DNA from: Fibrobacter sp.
Lineage (GTDB): Bacteria > Fibrobacterota > Fibrobacteria > Fibrobacterales > Fibrobacteraceae
Reading direction: 5' to 3'
Length of the DNA: 64,000 nucleotides
Assembly (NCBI GenBank): GCA_016285835.1
Contig: JAEERM010000003.1
Span: forward strand, 1-64,000
The stretch's first letter is position 1, and the number at the start of each line of letters is the position of its first letter. Below, piece by piece: positions 45,295 through 53,777 of this stretch. A model generated the notes under the pieces. The model did no database searches. It saw only the letters and a program-made list of their open reading frames with translations, and was not told where the DNA came from. The translations under genes and the position numbers were made by a program.

Positions 45295-47376
45295 ATGAAG
45301 TCTAGAATCGTTTACGATCAGCCGGGGCGAATCCGCTTTCGGGCGGGGGCCTATGCATTTGAACGTGTGCATGAACCGCGCATCCACAAGGCATGCGTGA
45401 GTGAACCTTATGTCCAGAAAGCGGTAGTCCATTCGGAAAACGGTGGCATTCTGCTGGAATACGAAAACGGCTATCGTGAACAGGTGATTGATTTTGTCCG
45501 GAATCTGGATATCGCAAATCTCCCTGAGAGCGAGCCCGATACTGAATACCAACTGCAGGAACTCGATACGCGTTTCAAGAACCGGCTTGCGTTCATGATT
45601 GCGCGGCGTTACCTGGCCAAGTTGCTGATTCCGGCCCCCATTCGCACGGCGCACCTGATTTACAGGGGCCTCAAGTTTGTGGCGAAGGGCTTGAACTGCC
45701 TTGGCGAAGGCAAACTCTCCGTCGAAGTGTTGGACGGTGCTGCCATCGGGGCGAGCATCTTGCAGCGCAATTACGAATCGGCAGGGACCATCATGTTCCT
45801 GCTGAACGTGAGCAGCCTTCTGGAAGATTATACCAAAGCGCGCACGCGCACGGCCCTTACAGCAAGCCTTGCTGTGAAGGTAGACCGTGTGTGGGTCGTT
45901 CGCGACGGCGTCGATGTCCAGGTGCGTATGCAGGATGTTCAGGTGGGCGACCTCGTGCGTGTGCGTTCCGGTAGCATGATTCCGGTGGACGGAACCGTTG
46001 CCGAAGGCGATGCATTCGTGAACGAAGCGACTATGACGGGCGAATCGCAGGCAGTCCATAAGACGGTCGGAAAGTCCGTTTTTGCAGGCACTGTCGTGGA
46101 CGAAGGCTCGATAGTTGTTTCTGTGCGGGCCGTGAGCGGCAACACCAAGATTCAAAAAATCATCGAACTCATCGACCGCTCCGAAGACCTGAAGGCTTCT
46201 ATCCAGAGCCGCGCCGAACGCCTTGCCGATGGTATCGTGCCGTTCAGCTTTATCGGATTCGGGCTCACGCTCCTGTTTACGCGCAACATCACCAAGGCCG
46301 TCTCGATTCTGATGGTGGACTATTCTTGCGCCATCAAGCTTTCAACCCCGATTTCGGTTATCTCGGCGCTCCGCGAAGCGGCCGACCGCAACATGACCGT
46401 GAAGGGCGGCAAGTATCTGGAAGAATTTGCGCTTGCCGACACCATCATTTTTGACAAGACGGGGACTCTCACCAAAGCAGAACCTAAGCTCGAACGTGTC
46501 ATTCCCTTTGAAGGCCGAAGCGAAGAGGAGGTGCTTCGCATCGCGGCCTGTATCGAGGAACATTTCCCGCACAGTATGGCTCGTGCCATTGTGCGCGGGG
46601 CTCTCGACAGGGAAATCGATCACGAAGAAGAGCACGCCGACGTTCAGTACATCGTGGCGCATGGAATTGCGACCACACTGAACGGGGAACGTGCCGTCAT
46701 CGGTAGCAAGCATTTTGTTATCGAGGACGAGCACGTTTCCGTCGGCGACACGGAACAACAGCGTATTGACGAACTCGCCGGAGCCGCATCCGTGATTTAC
46801 CTTGCCATTGGCGGGAACCTTGCGGGTGTGCTTTGCATTAGCGATCCTCCGCGAGACGAAGCAGCAGAAGCTATCCGCATGCTCCGTGAACGTGGAATCA
46901 AGCATGTGGCGATGATTACCGGCGACAGCCAGAAGGCGGCGGAACGTACCGCTCAACTTTTAGGCATCGATACCTTCTTTGCTCAGGTGCTGCCCGAAGA
47001 CAAGCATCGCTATGTGGAAAAGATGAAGGCTGAAGGCCGCCGAGTAATCATGGTGGGGGATGGTATCAATGACGCTCCTGCTCTTGCCGCCGCGAACGTG
47101 TCGGTTGCCATGAGCGATGCGAGCGACATTGCCCGCGAAACCGCCGACGTGACGCTCCGCAGCGAGGACCTGCGCGACCTCGCCGAACTCCGTACATTGA
47201 GCGTCCAGCTTATGGAACGTATCCAGGCGAATTACCGCTTTATCGTCGCCTTCAACACGTCGCTTCTGGCCGCAGGTTTCTTCGGAATACTTGCCCCCTC
47301 GACCTCGGCCCTGTTGCACAACCTCTCGACCATGGCGATTTGCGCCAAGAGCATGACGCCGTTGAAGCGGAAATAG
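45295..47376 (+). CDS. heavy-metal P-type ATPase, atypical P1B subgroup
   Basis: 693-residue pump. N-terminal ~85 residues form a degenerate HMA-like domain (RIVYDQPGRIRFR) without CxxC. Actuator TGES, phosphorylation motif DKTGTLT (Asp387), nucleotide-binding and hinge MVGDGINDAPALAAANV are intact. Two features differ from textbook P1B pumps: the intramembrane CPC is replaced by YSCAIKLSTP, and the HP dipeptide is HS (EEHFPHSMARAIV). Both changes recur, as I recall, in a clade paired with DUF6110 proteins. Metal is unknown; Mn2+ or Fe2+ export would fit nearby DtxR-like sites. A terminator follows. Confidence 0.88.
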   Translation: MKSRIVYDQPGRIRFRAGAYAFERVHEPRIHKACVSEPYVQKAVVHSENGGILLEYENGYREQVIDFVRNLDIANLPESEPDTEYQLQELDTRFKNRLAFMIARRYLAKLLIPAPIRTAHLIYRGLKFVAKGLNCLGEGKLSVEVLDGAAIGASILQRNYESAGTIMFLLNVSSLLEDYTKARTRTALTASLAVKVDRVWVVRDGVDVQVRMQDVQVGDLVRVRSGSMIPVDGTVAEGDAFVNEATMTGESQAVHKTVGKSVFAGTVVDEGSIVVSVRAVSGNTKIQKIIELIDRSEDLKASIQSRAERLADGIVPFSFIGFGLTLLFTRNITKAVSILMVDYSCAIKLSTPISVISALREAADRNMTVKGGKYLEEFALADTIIFDKTGTLTKAEPKLERVIPFEGRSEEEVLRIAACIEEHFPHSMARAIVRGALDREIDHEEEHADVQYIVAHGIATTLNGERAVIGSKHFVIEDEHVSVGDTEQQRIDELAGAASVIYLAIGGNLAGVLCISDPPRDEAAEAIRMLRERGIKHVAMITGDSQKAAERTAQLLGIDTFFAQVLPEDKHRYVEKMKAEGRRVIMVGDGINDAPALAAANVSVAMSDASDIARETADVTLRSEDLRDLAELRTLSVQLMERIQANYRFIVAFNTSLLAAGFFGILAPSTSALLHNLSTMAICAKSMTPLKRK

Positions 47377-47397
47377 CCTCGAAATCTATAAAATCTC

Positions 47398-47431
47398 GTC
47401 AAAAAGGTGGTGTTAATACCACCTTTTTTGC
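47398..47431 (+). terminator. terminator of P-type ATPase gene
   Basis: AAAAAGGTGGT-GTTA-ATACCACCTTTTTT, a perfect short hairpin with T run. Confidence 0.92.
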
Positions 47432-47522
47432 GTTTTTCTCTGATGTTTTGTTTGCGACATTATTTGTCGCAGTAATAATCTATTTTTCAAAGAACGCAGA
47501 AATGAGCAAATCGAGGTGTTAT

Positions 47523-48182
47523 ATGAGCAATCGATACGTATACCAGTTGACAGAGACCTTAATCTTAAACAGCCCAAAGCGAGAAACTGTAGAACACGAT
47601 TTAGGTGTTTTTCGCTCCCTGAGCGTCGCTGAAAATTTTTTGCGAGATTACCTTAAAAACGGAAAATTTTTCTATCCACTTTATTGCTTCGCCGTCAAAT
47701 GTTTACCTATAAGTGAAGAATTAGATTATGATTCAATGCTACAAATCAACATCTATTCGCCCGATGGCAGATTGCAGATTTCAGAATTCAATTTGTTACG
47801 TTGCGGTGGAGCCATAAACAAGCGATTGAATCTTTGCGCCCGCATCTCCATTGACATCAGCTCGAATAAAAAATCCTACTTCACGCTGTATAACAACTGG
47901 CGACGCAGACTTGCGACCAAGTGCGCCCGCATCTCTTTTCTGGAACCCGAATACGAATTAAGCTCCTCGTACAGTAAATCCGTTTGGTTCCTTAACGAAA
48001 GTGAGAAGAAAAAGCTTATGGAGTTTCTGAATATAAAAAGGCCCTTTGCTTCTGATGATGAACCTTCAAATAACTGGCAAAGTGTTATTAGGACCTTCAA
48101 CAACATAATTCGAGGTGACGAAACCGACCGAATTTTACCTTATGACACCCCCATCCCTGACTATACCAAATTGGAGCCATAA
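47523..48182 (+). CDS. unknown protein A of the A-B-A' triad
   Basis: 219-residue cytoplasmic protein with no signal or TM segment. The start ATG 47523 (GAGGTGTTAT upstream) aligns with its paralogue at 48870, also 219 residues; the ORF track's longer form reads through the terminator of the preceding gene. Shared features: N-terminal RYVYQLTET, HDLGVFRSL, FLRDYLKNGKF; central SPDGRLQISEFN; ATKCARISFLEPEYELSSSY; C-terminal NNWQSVI and PIPDYTKLEP. I recognise no catalytic motif. Its stop overlaps the start of gene B by one base (TAATG). More AT-rich than its paralogue. Confidence 0.75.
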   Translation: MSNRYVYQLTETLILNSPKRETVEHDLGVFRSLSVAENFLRDYLKNGKFFYPLYCFAVKCLPISEELDYDSMLQINIYSPDGRLQISEFNLLRCGGAINKRLNLCARISIDISSNKKSYFTLYNNWRRRLATKCARISFLEPEYELSSSYSKSVWFLNESEKKKLMEFLNIKRPFASDDEPSNNWQSVIRTFNNIIRGDETDRILPYDTPIPDYTKLEP

Positions 48183-48853
48183 TGACAAAGGACCTTTCAC
48201 GTGTACCTCGGTGGGATATTCTCCGGAATTTCTACCGCGACTTTGACAACGGTCGCAAGCGTGGCTGTGTTGAGAAGTGGAAAAAAGAAATGCCCAAAAA
48301 AAGGCTTGAGCGGGAACTCTTCGAAACCAGAATCCACATTGAATTCTTGAACGATCGTCACGAAAAAATGAATAAAGAATTCCGCTGGACCTACACGAAC
48401 ATGAAAAAGCTCATCGCGCTTGACCAGCGTTTCAGGGAACTGCACCGGAGTATTGCCCGCACCTACGAGGCGACCAAGAAGGACCTCGCTGCACTCATCG
48501 CACAAAAGCACAAGTGGTACAGGGAATATGAACTTGAATCGGAAATCTGTCCTGCGAACGACTGGGACATACCTGGCGAACACGAATACATCAGCGATTT
48601 GCTCTTCTGGTACGCGAACTGGGAATCCATCAACATTTGCTTGAGCACGAACGAGGATCAACACGAACGCCACAAGGCCTACAACGTTCCTGCCTGGAAA
48701 GAAATGCAACTCATTGATCGATTCGTAAACAGCGGTGTCACCTGGGAACTCGATGCGTTGCTATACGACAGCGATGCGAGCCTCTATACCTTCCGCGACG
48801 TTGTCCGCATGAAACCGGAACAATTTGAAGTATGCTATACGTTGAGATTTTAA
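48182..48853 (+). CDS. unknown protein B of the A-B-A' triad, central coiled coil
   Basis: 223-residue soluble protein. Residues ~35-120 are strongly charged and helical (KKRLERELFETRIHIEFLND...RFRELHRSIARTYEATKKD), a probable coiled coil. The C-terminal half is acidic and aromatic (YISDLLFWYANWESINICL, DASLYTFRDVVRMKPEQFEV). No enzymatic motif seen. Start overlaps the stop of gene A by one base; a 16-nt gap then separates it from A'. Tight packing implies one transcript and probably a physical complex. Confidence 0.75.
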   Translation: MTKDLSRVPRWDILRNFYRDFDNGRKRGCVEKWKKEMPKKRLERELFETRIHIEFLNDRHEKMNKEFRWTYTNMKKLIALDQRFRELHRSIARTYEATKKDLAALIAQKHKWYREYELESEICPANDWDIPGEHEYISDLLFWYANWESINICLSTNEDQHERHKAYNVPAWKEMQLIDRFVNSGVTWELDALLYDSDASLYTFRDVVRMKPEQFEVCYTLRF

Positions 48854-48869
48854 ACAAAAGCGAGGTACT

Positions 48870-49529
48870 ATGAGAAGACGATACATTTATCAGCTGGCGG
48901 CAACGATACTGCCGAATGGGCTGGGCTATGACACCGTCAACCACGACCTTGGGATTTTCACGTCGCTACGCACCGCCAAAAAAGTTCTGCGAGATTATGT
49001 CGAGAGTGGAAATTTCTATTGCCCGGTCTATAGTTTTTCCATCATGTTCCTGCCCGTCAATGACGATTTGGAATATGAATCTGAACGGCAAATCAATGTC
49101 TATTTGCCCGATGGCAAATTGCAGCTTTCTGAATTCAACATGATGTCCTGTAACGGGGCGTGGAGCAAAACGCTGAATATAGACCTTCGCGCCGTCATCG
49201 ACATCGGCCCCGGCAAAAAGCCTTATTTCACGCTGTACAACCATTGGAACCGAGGACTCGCGACCAAGTGCGCGCGCATCTCCTTTCTAGAACCCAAATA
49301 CGAACTGAGCTCCTCGTACAACAAATCCGTCTGGTTCCTGGACGATAACGAGAAAAAGATGCTCATGAAGTTCCTGAGAACAAAATGCAGGAGCATATTT
49401 AGCGACAAGTGCACGAACAACTGGATGAGCGTCATCGGGGCATTCAACAACGAAGTCCAAGGCGATGACGACAGCCGCATCCTGCCCTACGATTTGCCCA
49501 TCCCTAATTACAACAAACTAGAACCGTAG
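48870..49529 (+). CDS. unknown protein A' (paralogue of A)
   Basis: 219 residues, same length as A at 47523 and alignable end to end: RYIYQLAAT, HDLGIFTSL, VLRDYVESGNF, LPDGKLQLSEFN, ATKCARISFLEPKYELSSSY, VWFLDDNEKK, NNWMSVI, PIPNYNKLEP. Conservation is strongest in the central LATKCARISFLEP block, weakest in the flanking loops. GC content is higher than A, so the pair has diverged for some time or arose by recruitment of another family copy. RBS GCGAGGTACT. A structured repeat starts 17 nt after its stop. Confidence 0.75.
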   Translation: MRRRYIYQLAATILPNGLGYDTVNHDLGIFTSLRTAKKVLRDYVESGNFYCPVYSFSIMFLPVNDDLEYESERQINVYLPDGKLQLSEFNMMSCNGAWSKTLNIDLRAVIDIGPGKKPYFTLYNHWNRGLATKCARISFLEPKYELSSSYNKSVWFLDDNEKKMLMKFLRTKCRSIFSDKCTNNWMSVIGAFNNEVQGDDDSRILPYDLPIPNYNKLEP

Positions 49530-49545
49530 TGAAAACTGTCCTTAT

Positions 49546-49702
49546 GGGCGTTCCCCGGCCAAACCGATGTGTCATCCTGAGCGAAGTGCAACGAAGTCGA
49601 AGGATCTGGCCGGGTCGGGCCATACTCGCACGCCGCTAACGGCGCACTCACCGAGCCTTGCTAACGCAAGTCTCGTCCCTTCGGGTAACTGTCCCTAACG
49701 CA
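49546..49702 (+). repeat. branched stem-loop repeat, copy 2, downstream of gene A'
   Basis: Same element as 28284-28374 in the same orientation to its upstream gene. Outer GCGTT (49548) / AACGC (49697); CCCCGGCC/GGCCGGG enclosing a nested CATCCTGAGCGAAG...AGGAT hairpin; CGCCG-CTAA-CGGCG; CGAG-x-TTGC-TAAC-GCAA-x-CTCG; CCC-TTC-GGG. Fixed blocks GGGCGTT, GGGTCGGGC, CACCGAGCC, TCCCTAACGCA. The rest of the gap to 49818 is AT-rich leader. Confidence 0.78.
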
Positions 49703-49818
49703 GAATGTGCATCTATTTCTTGAAAAAAAGAGGTAATTAAGTTTTTTTAAACCAAAACGGAGTTTTTCTAAAAAAGGATATATATTTATATTGTTCTTGA
49801 AAAATAAAGGGAGAGCAC

Positions 49819-52161
49819 ATGAATGTCAATTTAGAAGAAGAAATAATAGCCTTCCTAAACGGTTATCTAGAAGAGGCTAAAAAGAAATTTTCCTTTCTCA
49901 AAGGTGATAAGATTGCTGGTAAAACACAGGGATATTTCTTTAATTCCAACAAAAATGGATTATTAACAGGCACATATGTCGGTGTGAGTGTTGACTATGA
50001 GAGCAACAAGTTAAATGTCTTTCTGCGTTTTTGGGAAGAAGAGGAAAAGGAAAAAAATTACGAAAATATAGAAAAAAAACTCAATATCCTAGAAGGGCAT
50101 TCAAGGGAATTTCAAAATTTTTTGGGGGTGGATGTTTGGTATCACCACTATGAAAAACAAGTGCGCGGTTTCATGAGTGACAATGACGACGGAATCCGTG
50201 GTTTCTCCGTAACTTTTCCTGCTTATAAAAAATTAGGCAAAGAAATAAAAAATGATTTAGACACGGCGCTTTCAGCCATTAAATTGATGAAAGACTATAT
50301 GGAGGAACCTTTGACAGATGATTCTGATGTCAACGACAAAACCCTTTTAAAAAGGATTCAAGTAGCGATGGACGCTCAAAGTGAGGGACATCTTGAGTGT
50401 ATCAAATTAAAGGATGGATTCTTGCAATATAAACCTGTGAACGCCAATTCGAATGATTGGCGTGATTCAGCATGTCATTATGAATTCCGAGAAGATGGTA
50501 AAGGAAATATGCAAATTTGTTTTCACTGTGAGAGCAAATTTTCGAATCAAATTGAGTTTAAAAATTTAGTTGAAAAAGAGAAGTCTTTTAAGTCATCTTT
50601 TTTTGGAAACAAAACAACTATTGATTACAAAAGAATCCCTCTTTCAAGTGAAAAACTTGTTGATGATGCCGTTGATGGAATGCTTGAGTTTGAAAAACTG
50701 CATGGGTCAAAAATTTTAGAATTAATTCAAAAGAGTAAAGGTGAGATTCTTTCGGAGAACAGTAACAATGCGGAGGAAAACATGAGTGCGTCAGAAATAA
50801 ACGAAAAAGAAATTGCATTGAATACCATTCTTTATGGCCCTCCAGGAACAGGCAAAACATTCAACACCATGGCTTATGCCGTTGCTATTTGCGAGGATAA
50901 AAATGTTGAAGATATAAAAAGAGAAATGCAGGAAGAAACGGGGTATAAATTCGTAAAGCAACGATATGAAGCTCTTAAAGATAAAGGATGTATAGAATTT
51001 GTGACTTTCCATCAGTCATATGGTTATGAGGATTTTATTGAAGGGATTAGGCCTCGGGTTGCTAATGATAATGCAAATGAAGAAACTACAGGTCTTGACT
51101 ACTATCTGCGGCCAGGAATCTTTAAGGATTTTTGTGATAGGGCGAAAAGCAAATTTATTAACAGTGTCAAAGATTCAGAAAGTCAGGATGATTTTGATAA
51201 AAGCTGGAAATCTTTGTTAGATAAGATTGATCAATCTGATACGGAAAAAATACAAGTTAAATTAAAAAATGGAAAATTTTTTTCTGTTGGTCATAATGAA
51301 ACTAAAACTGGTCTTTATGGCGGCTCTCATCGATATTTTAATAAAAAACAAATACGCAATGTTTATGAAGGGCAACTTGGCGTCCCAAGTGGAACACTAG
51401 ATTCGTATCGGAGACGTATTGTCGAATATATGATAGAACATTGTAATTTGCCTAAAATTACTAGGAAAAAGGAAATCAGAACCAATGAAAACCAAAAGTA
51501 TGTTTTTATCATAGATGAAATCAACCGTGGTAATATCAGCAAAATTTTTGGTGAGCTAATAACGCTTATCGAGCCTTCTAAACGTTTGGGAGAAAAGGAA
51601 AGCATGAAAGTCACGCTTCCTTGTTCTGGAGACGAATTCGGAGTTCCAAATAATGTTTATATTCTAGGAACAATGAATACTGCGGATCGTTCCATTGCAA
51701 TGATGGATTCAGCTCTTCGTCGTAGGTTTAATTTTGTTGAAATGATGCCGGATACGAGTGTCCTAAAAAATTATAAAGGGAATGATATTGGTGTTGACAT
51801 TTGCAAAATGTTAGAAACCATAAATGAGCGTATTGAATATCTCTATGACAGAGAACATACTATTGGACATGCATTCTTTATCGGGGTGGATTCGCTTAAA
51901 AAACTGTCTTCGGTCTTTAAAAACAAGGTTATCCCTCTACTACAAGAATATTTCTATGACGATTACGAAAAGATTCGCATTGTGTTAGGCGATGACGAAA
52001 AAGAAGAAAAATATCAATTTATAACAAGGGCTCGTCCACGAGAGGGACTTTTCAAGAAGAGTAATGATGCTGAGTATTTGAATACAGAAAAATATATATA
52101 TCGGATAAATCAAGAAGCAGAAGATTTTGATGAACCGGATTACTATAAAGGTATCATTTGA
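49819..52161 (+). CDS. mcrB: McrB-type AAA+ GTPase of a McrBC restriction system
   Basis: 780-residue motor subunit of a type IV (modified-DNA-dependent) restriction enzyme. The N-terminal ~310 residues are a target-recognition region of a type I do not recognise; it is not an obvious DUF3578 or EVE domain. The AAA+ domain has Walker A GPPGTGKT (340-347), Walker B FIIDEINRG (Asp566-Glu567) and the McrB consensus MNTADRS, with sensor/arginine region SALRRRF. RBS AAGGGAGAGCAC. Its stop codon overlaps the mcrC start (TGATG). AT-rich composition marks a transferred island. Confidence 0.92.
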   Translation: MNVNLEEEIIAFLNGYLEEAKKKFSFLKGDKIAGKTQGYFFNSNKNGLLTGTYVGVSVDYESNKLNVFLRFWEEEEKEKNYENIEKKLNILEGHSREFQNFLGVDVWYHHYEKQVRGFMSDNDDGIRGFSVTFPAYKKLGKEIKNDLDTALSAIKLMKDYMEEPLTDDSDVNDKTLLKRIQVAMDAQSEGHLECIKLKDGFLQYKPVNANSNDWRDSACHYEFREDGKGNMQICFHCESKFSNQIEFKNLVEKEKSFKSSFFGNKTTIDYKRIPLSSEKLVDDAVDGMLEFEKLHGSKILELIQKSKGEILSENSNNAEENMSASEINEKEIALNTILYGPPGTGKTFNTMAYAVAICEDKNVEDIKREMQEETGYKFVKQRYEALKDKGCIEFVTFHQSYGYEDFIEGIRPRVANDNANEETTGLDYYLRPGIFKDFCDRAKSKFINSVKDSESQDDFDKSWKSLLDKIDQSDTEKIQVKLKNGKFFSVGHNETKTGLYGGSHRYFNKKQIRNVYEGQLGVPSGTLDSYRRRIVEYMIEHCNLPKITRKKEIRTNENQKYVFIIDEINRGNISKIFGELITLIEPSKRLGEKESMKVTLPCSGDEFGVPNNVYILGTMNTADRSIAMMDSALRRRFNFVEMMPDTSVLKNYKGNDIGVDICKMLETINERIEYLYDREHTIGHAFFIGVDSLKKLSSVFKNKVIPLLQEYFYDDYEKIRIVLGDDEKEEKYQFITRARPREGLFKKSNDAEYLNTEKYIYRINQEAEDFDEPDYYKGII

Positions 52162-53519
52162 TGAAAACTCTGATAAAAAAAGAGTTTGAAATCATTGAGC
52201 AGGGAGATGCTGAAGGGCAAATCTCTAATAGTCAATTTAAATTGCTTCGAGATTTTGTTTTAAAGGCTAGTGATGATTCAAAAAAAGAATGTGCTCCAGA
52301 TTTTTTCAAACTTATACCCAAAAATGGCAAAGAAGCCATCAAGGTTCAAAATTATGTTGGAGTTATTGAACTGCCAGATGGTTTTCGTATAGAAATTTTG
52401 CCTAAAGTTGAGTTGGGACAAAGTGATTCTGGTTATGATTTAACTCGAAAAATTTTTCTGAAGATGCTTCAATGCATGGATGAAAATCAGTTCAAAATTT
52501 CAGAATTTGCGAATTTGAATACATCTAAGATGTCATTGTTTGAAATTTTTATCCAAATGTTTTTGAACGATGTACAGAAGTTAACTCGTGTTGGCTTAAA
52601 ATCAGGTTATGTCCATGTAGAAGAAAATTCTAAAACGTTTAAAGGAAAACTACTTGTTTCGCAGAATATAAGAGAAAATCTTGTTCACCAAGAGCGTTTT
52701 TACGTAGAATATGATGAATTTCAATTAAATCGTCCGGAAAACAGGCTTGTCAAATCAACTTTACTATATCTCAATAAAAAATCAAATAGTGATTCCAATC
52801 TTGCAGTAATTCGAAGGCAACTGATGTTCTTTGAACAGGTTGATGCATCTGTCAATTATGAAGCAGATTTTTCAAAAGTGATAAAGAATCGAAATACGAC
52901 TGAATATGAAAACCTAATGGCATGGGCACGAGTCTTTCTTCAAAATAAAAGTTTCTCCACATTCTCTGGCAACACTTCTGTAAGGTCAATTCTTTTTCCG
53001 ATGGAAAAAGTCTTTGAAGCGTATGTCGCAAAAATGTTGCGTAAAGCGGTCATCAAAGAGACAACTGATGATTATTGGAGCGAATGGAGTGTTCATTCAC
53101 AATATGGTGCAAAATATTTATTTGAATCACCATCAAATAAATTTCGGATGCGCCCAGACATCGTAATGAAAAAGAAAGACGATGTTAATATCATTTTAGA
53201 TACAAAATGGAAGCGGCTAGTAAATGACTATTCTCTAAATTACGGTATTTCTCAGCAAGATATGTATCAGATGTTTGCCTATGGCCATAAATACGATTGT
53301 TCAAATATTTGGCTTGTATATCCAAAAAATAAAGATATGAATGGGGAGAAGATAGAAGAATTTAAAAGCAAGTGTAATAACTTGAATATCTCAGTAAAAA
53401 TATATTGTTTAGATTTAGATGATAAAGGGGCTTTTTCTTCACTTCTAGCACAATTGGAAACTTCAACGCTCCAACACTTCCCAATGTCCATTCTTGCGGG
53501 CGCCAAGTCTGCGGATTAG
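52161..53519 (+). CDS. mcrC: McrC-type nuclease subunit of McrBC system
   Basis: 452-residue nuclease partner of McrB, from ATG 52161 (the ORF-track TTG at 52158 is an artefact). N-terminal ~150 residues are the McrB-activating domain (KVQNYVGVIELPDGFRIEILPK). The C-terminal PD-(D/E)xK fold has RPDIVM (Asp333) and LDTKWK (Asp347, Lys349), so the nuclease looks active. Its last 57 nt overlap a minus-strand gene remnant. Cleaves between distant modified sites after McrB translocation in the known family. Confidence 0.92.
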   Translation: MKTLIKKEFEIIEQGDAEGQISNSQFKLLRDFVLKASDDSKKECAPDFFKLIPKNGKEAIKVQNYVGVIELPDGFRIEILPKVELGQSDSGYDLTRKIFLKMLQCMDENQFKISEFANLNTSKMSLFEIFIQMFLNDVQKLTRVGLKSGYVHVEENSKTFKGKLLVSQNIRENLVHQERFYVEYDEFQLNRPENRLVKSTLLYLNKKSNSDSNLAVIRRQLMFFEQVDASVNYEADFSKVIKNRNTTEYENLMAWARVFLQNKSFSTFSGNTSVRSILFPMEKVFEAYVAKMLRKAVIKETTDDYWSEWSVHSQYGAKYLFESPSNKFRMRPDIVMKKKDDVNIILDTKWKRLVNDYSLNYGISQQDMYQMFAYGHKYDCSNIWLVYPKNKDMNGEKIEEFKSKCNNLNISVKIYCLDLDDKGAFSSLLAQLETSTLQHFPMSILAGAKSAD

Positions 53520-53777
53520 GCCGAGTTCTTGAAGTTTTTTGAGATTCTCACGAACGGTTTCTCTTGTTTTCTTGGTTTTTGAAGCCAACTCATCGTAGGT
53601 GCAGGAATTTTTTGCTCGCAATAATTTCAGTAATGTTTTTTGAGTGCCATTTATAGGCAGGTTTATAGGCAGATTTATAGGCAGGTTTATAGACGGATTT
53701 ATAGGCGGATTTATAGGCGGATTCGGCCCGTCTATATTCCATTTTTCTGTGAGTCCTTTATATTGCTCACTTGCTAA
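53463..53777 (-). pseudogene. C-terminal remnant with winged helix and NPPI repeats (AlbA_2/AAA_4-type regulator)
   Basis: An open minus-strand frame without any ATG, GTG or TTG at its 5' end encodes a linker of 4-residue repeats (NPPINPPINPSINLPIN) and then a winged-helix domain (LLKLLRAKNSCTYDELASKT, RETVRENLKKLQELGLIRR). This is the usual tail of AlbA_2/RecG-like ATP-binding regulators. The 12-nt DNA repeat (TTTATAGGCAGG type) is the codon-level image of the protein repeat. The N-terminal part is missing, replaced by the SLOG gene in another frame. Not present in the ORF track as a minus-strand ORF. Confidence 0.65.

Noticed and set aside
53650-53725. CRISPR-like short repeats
   Set aside because: Period is 12 nt with no spacers; it is the codon image of a 4-residue protein repeat.
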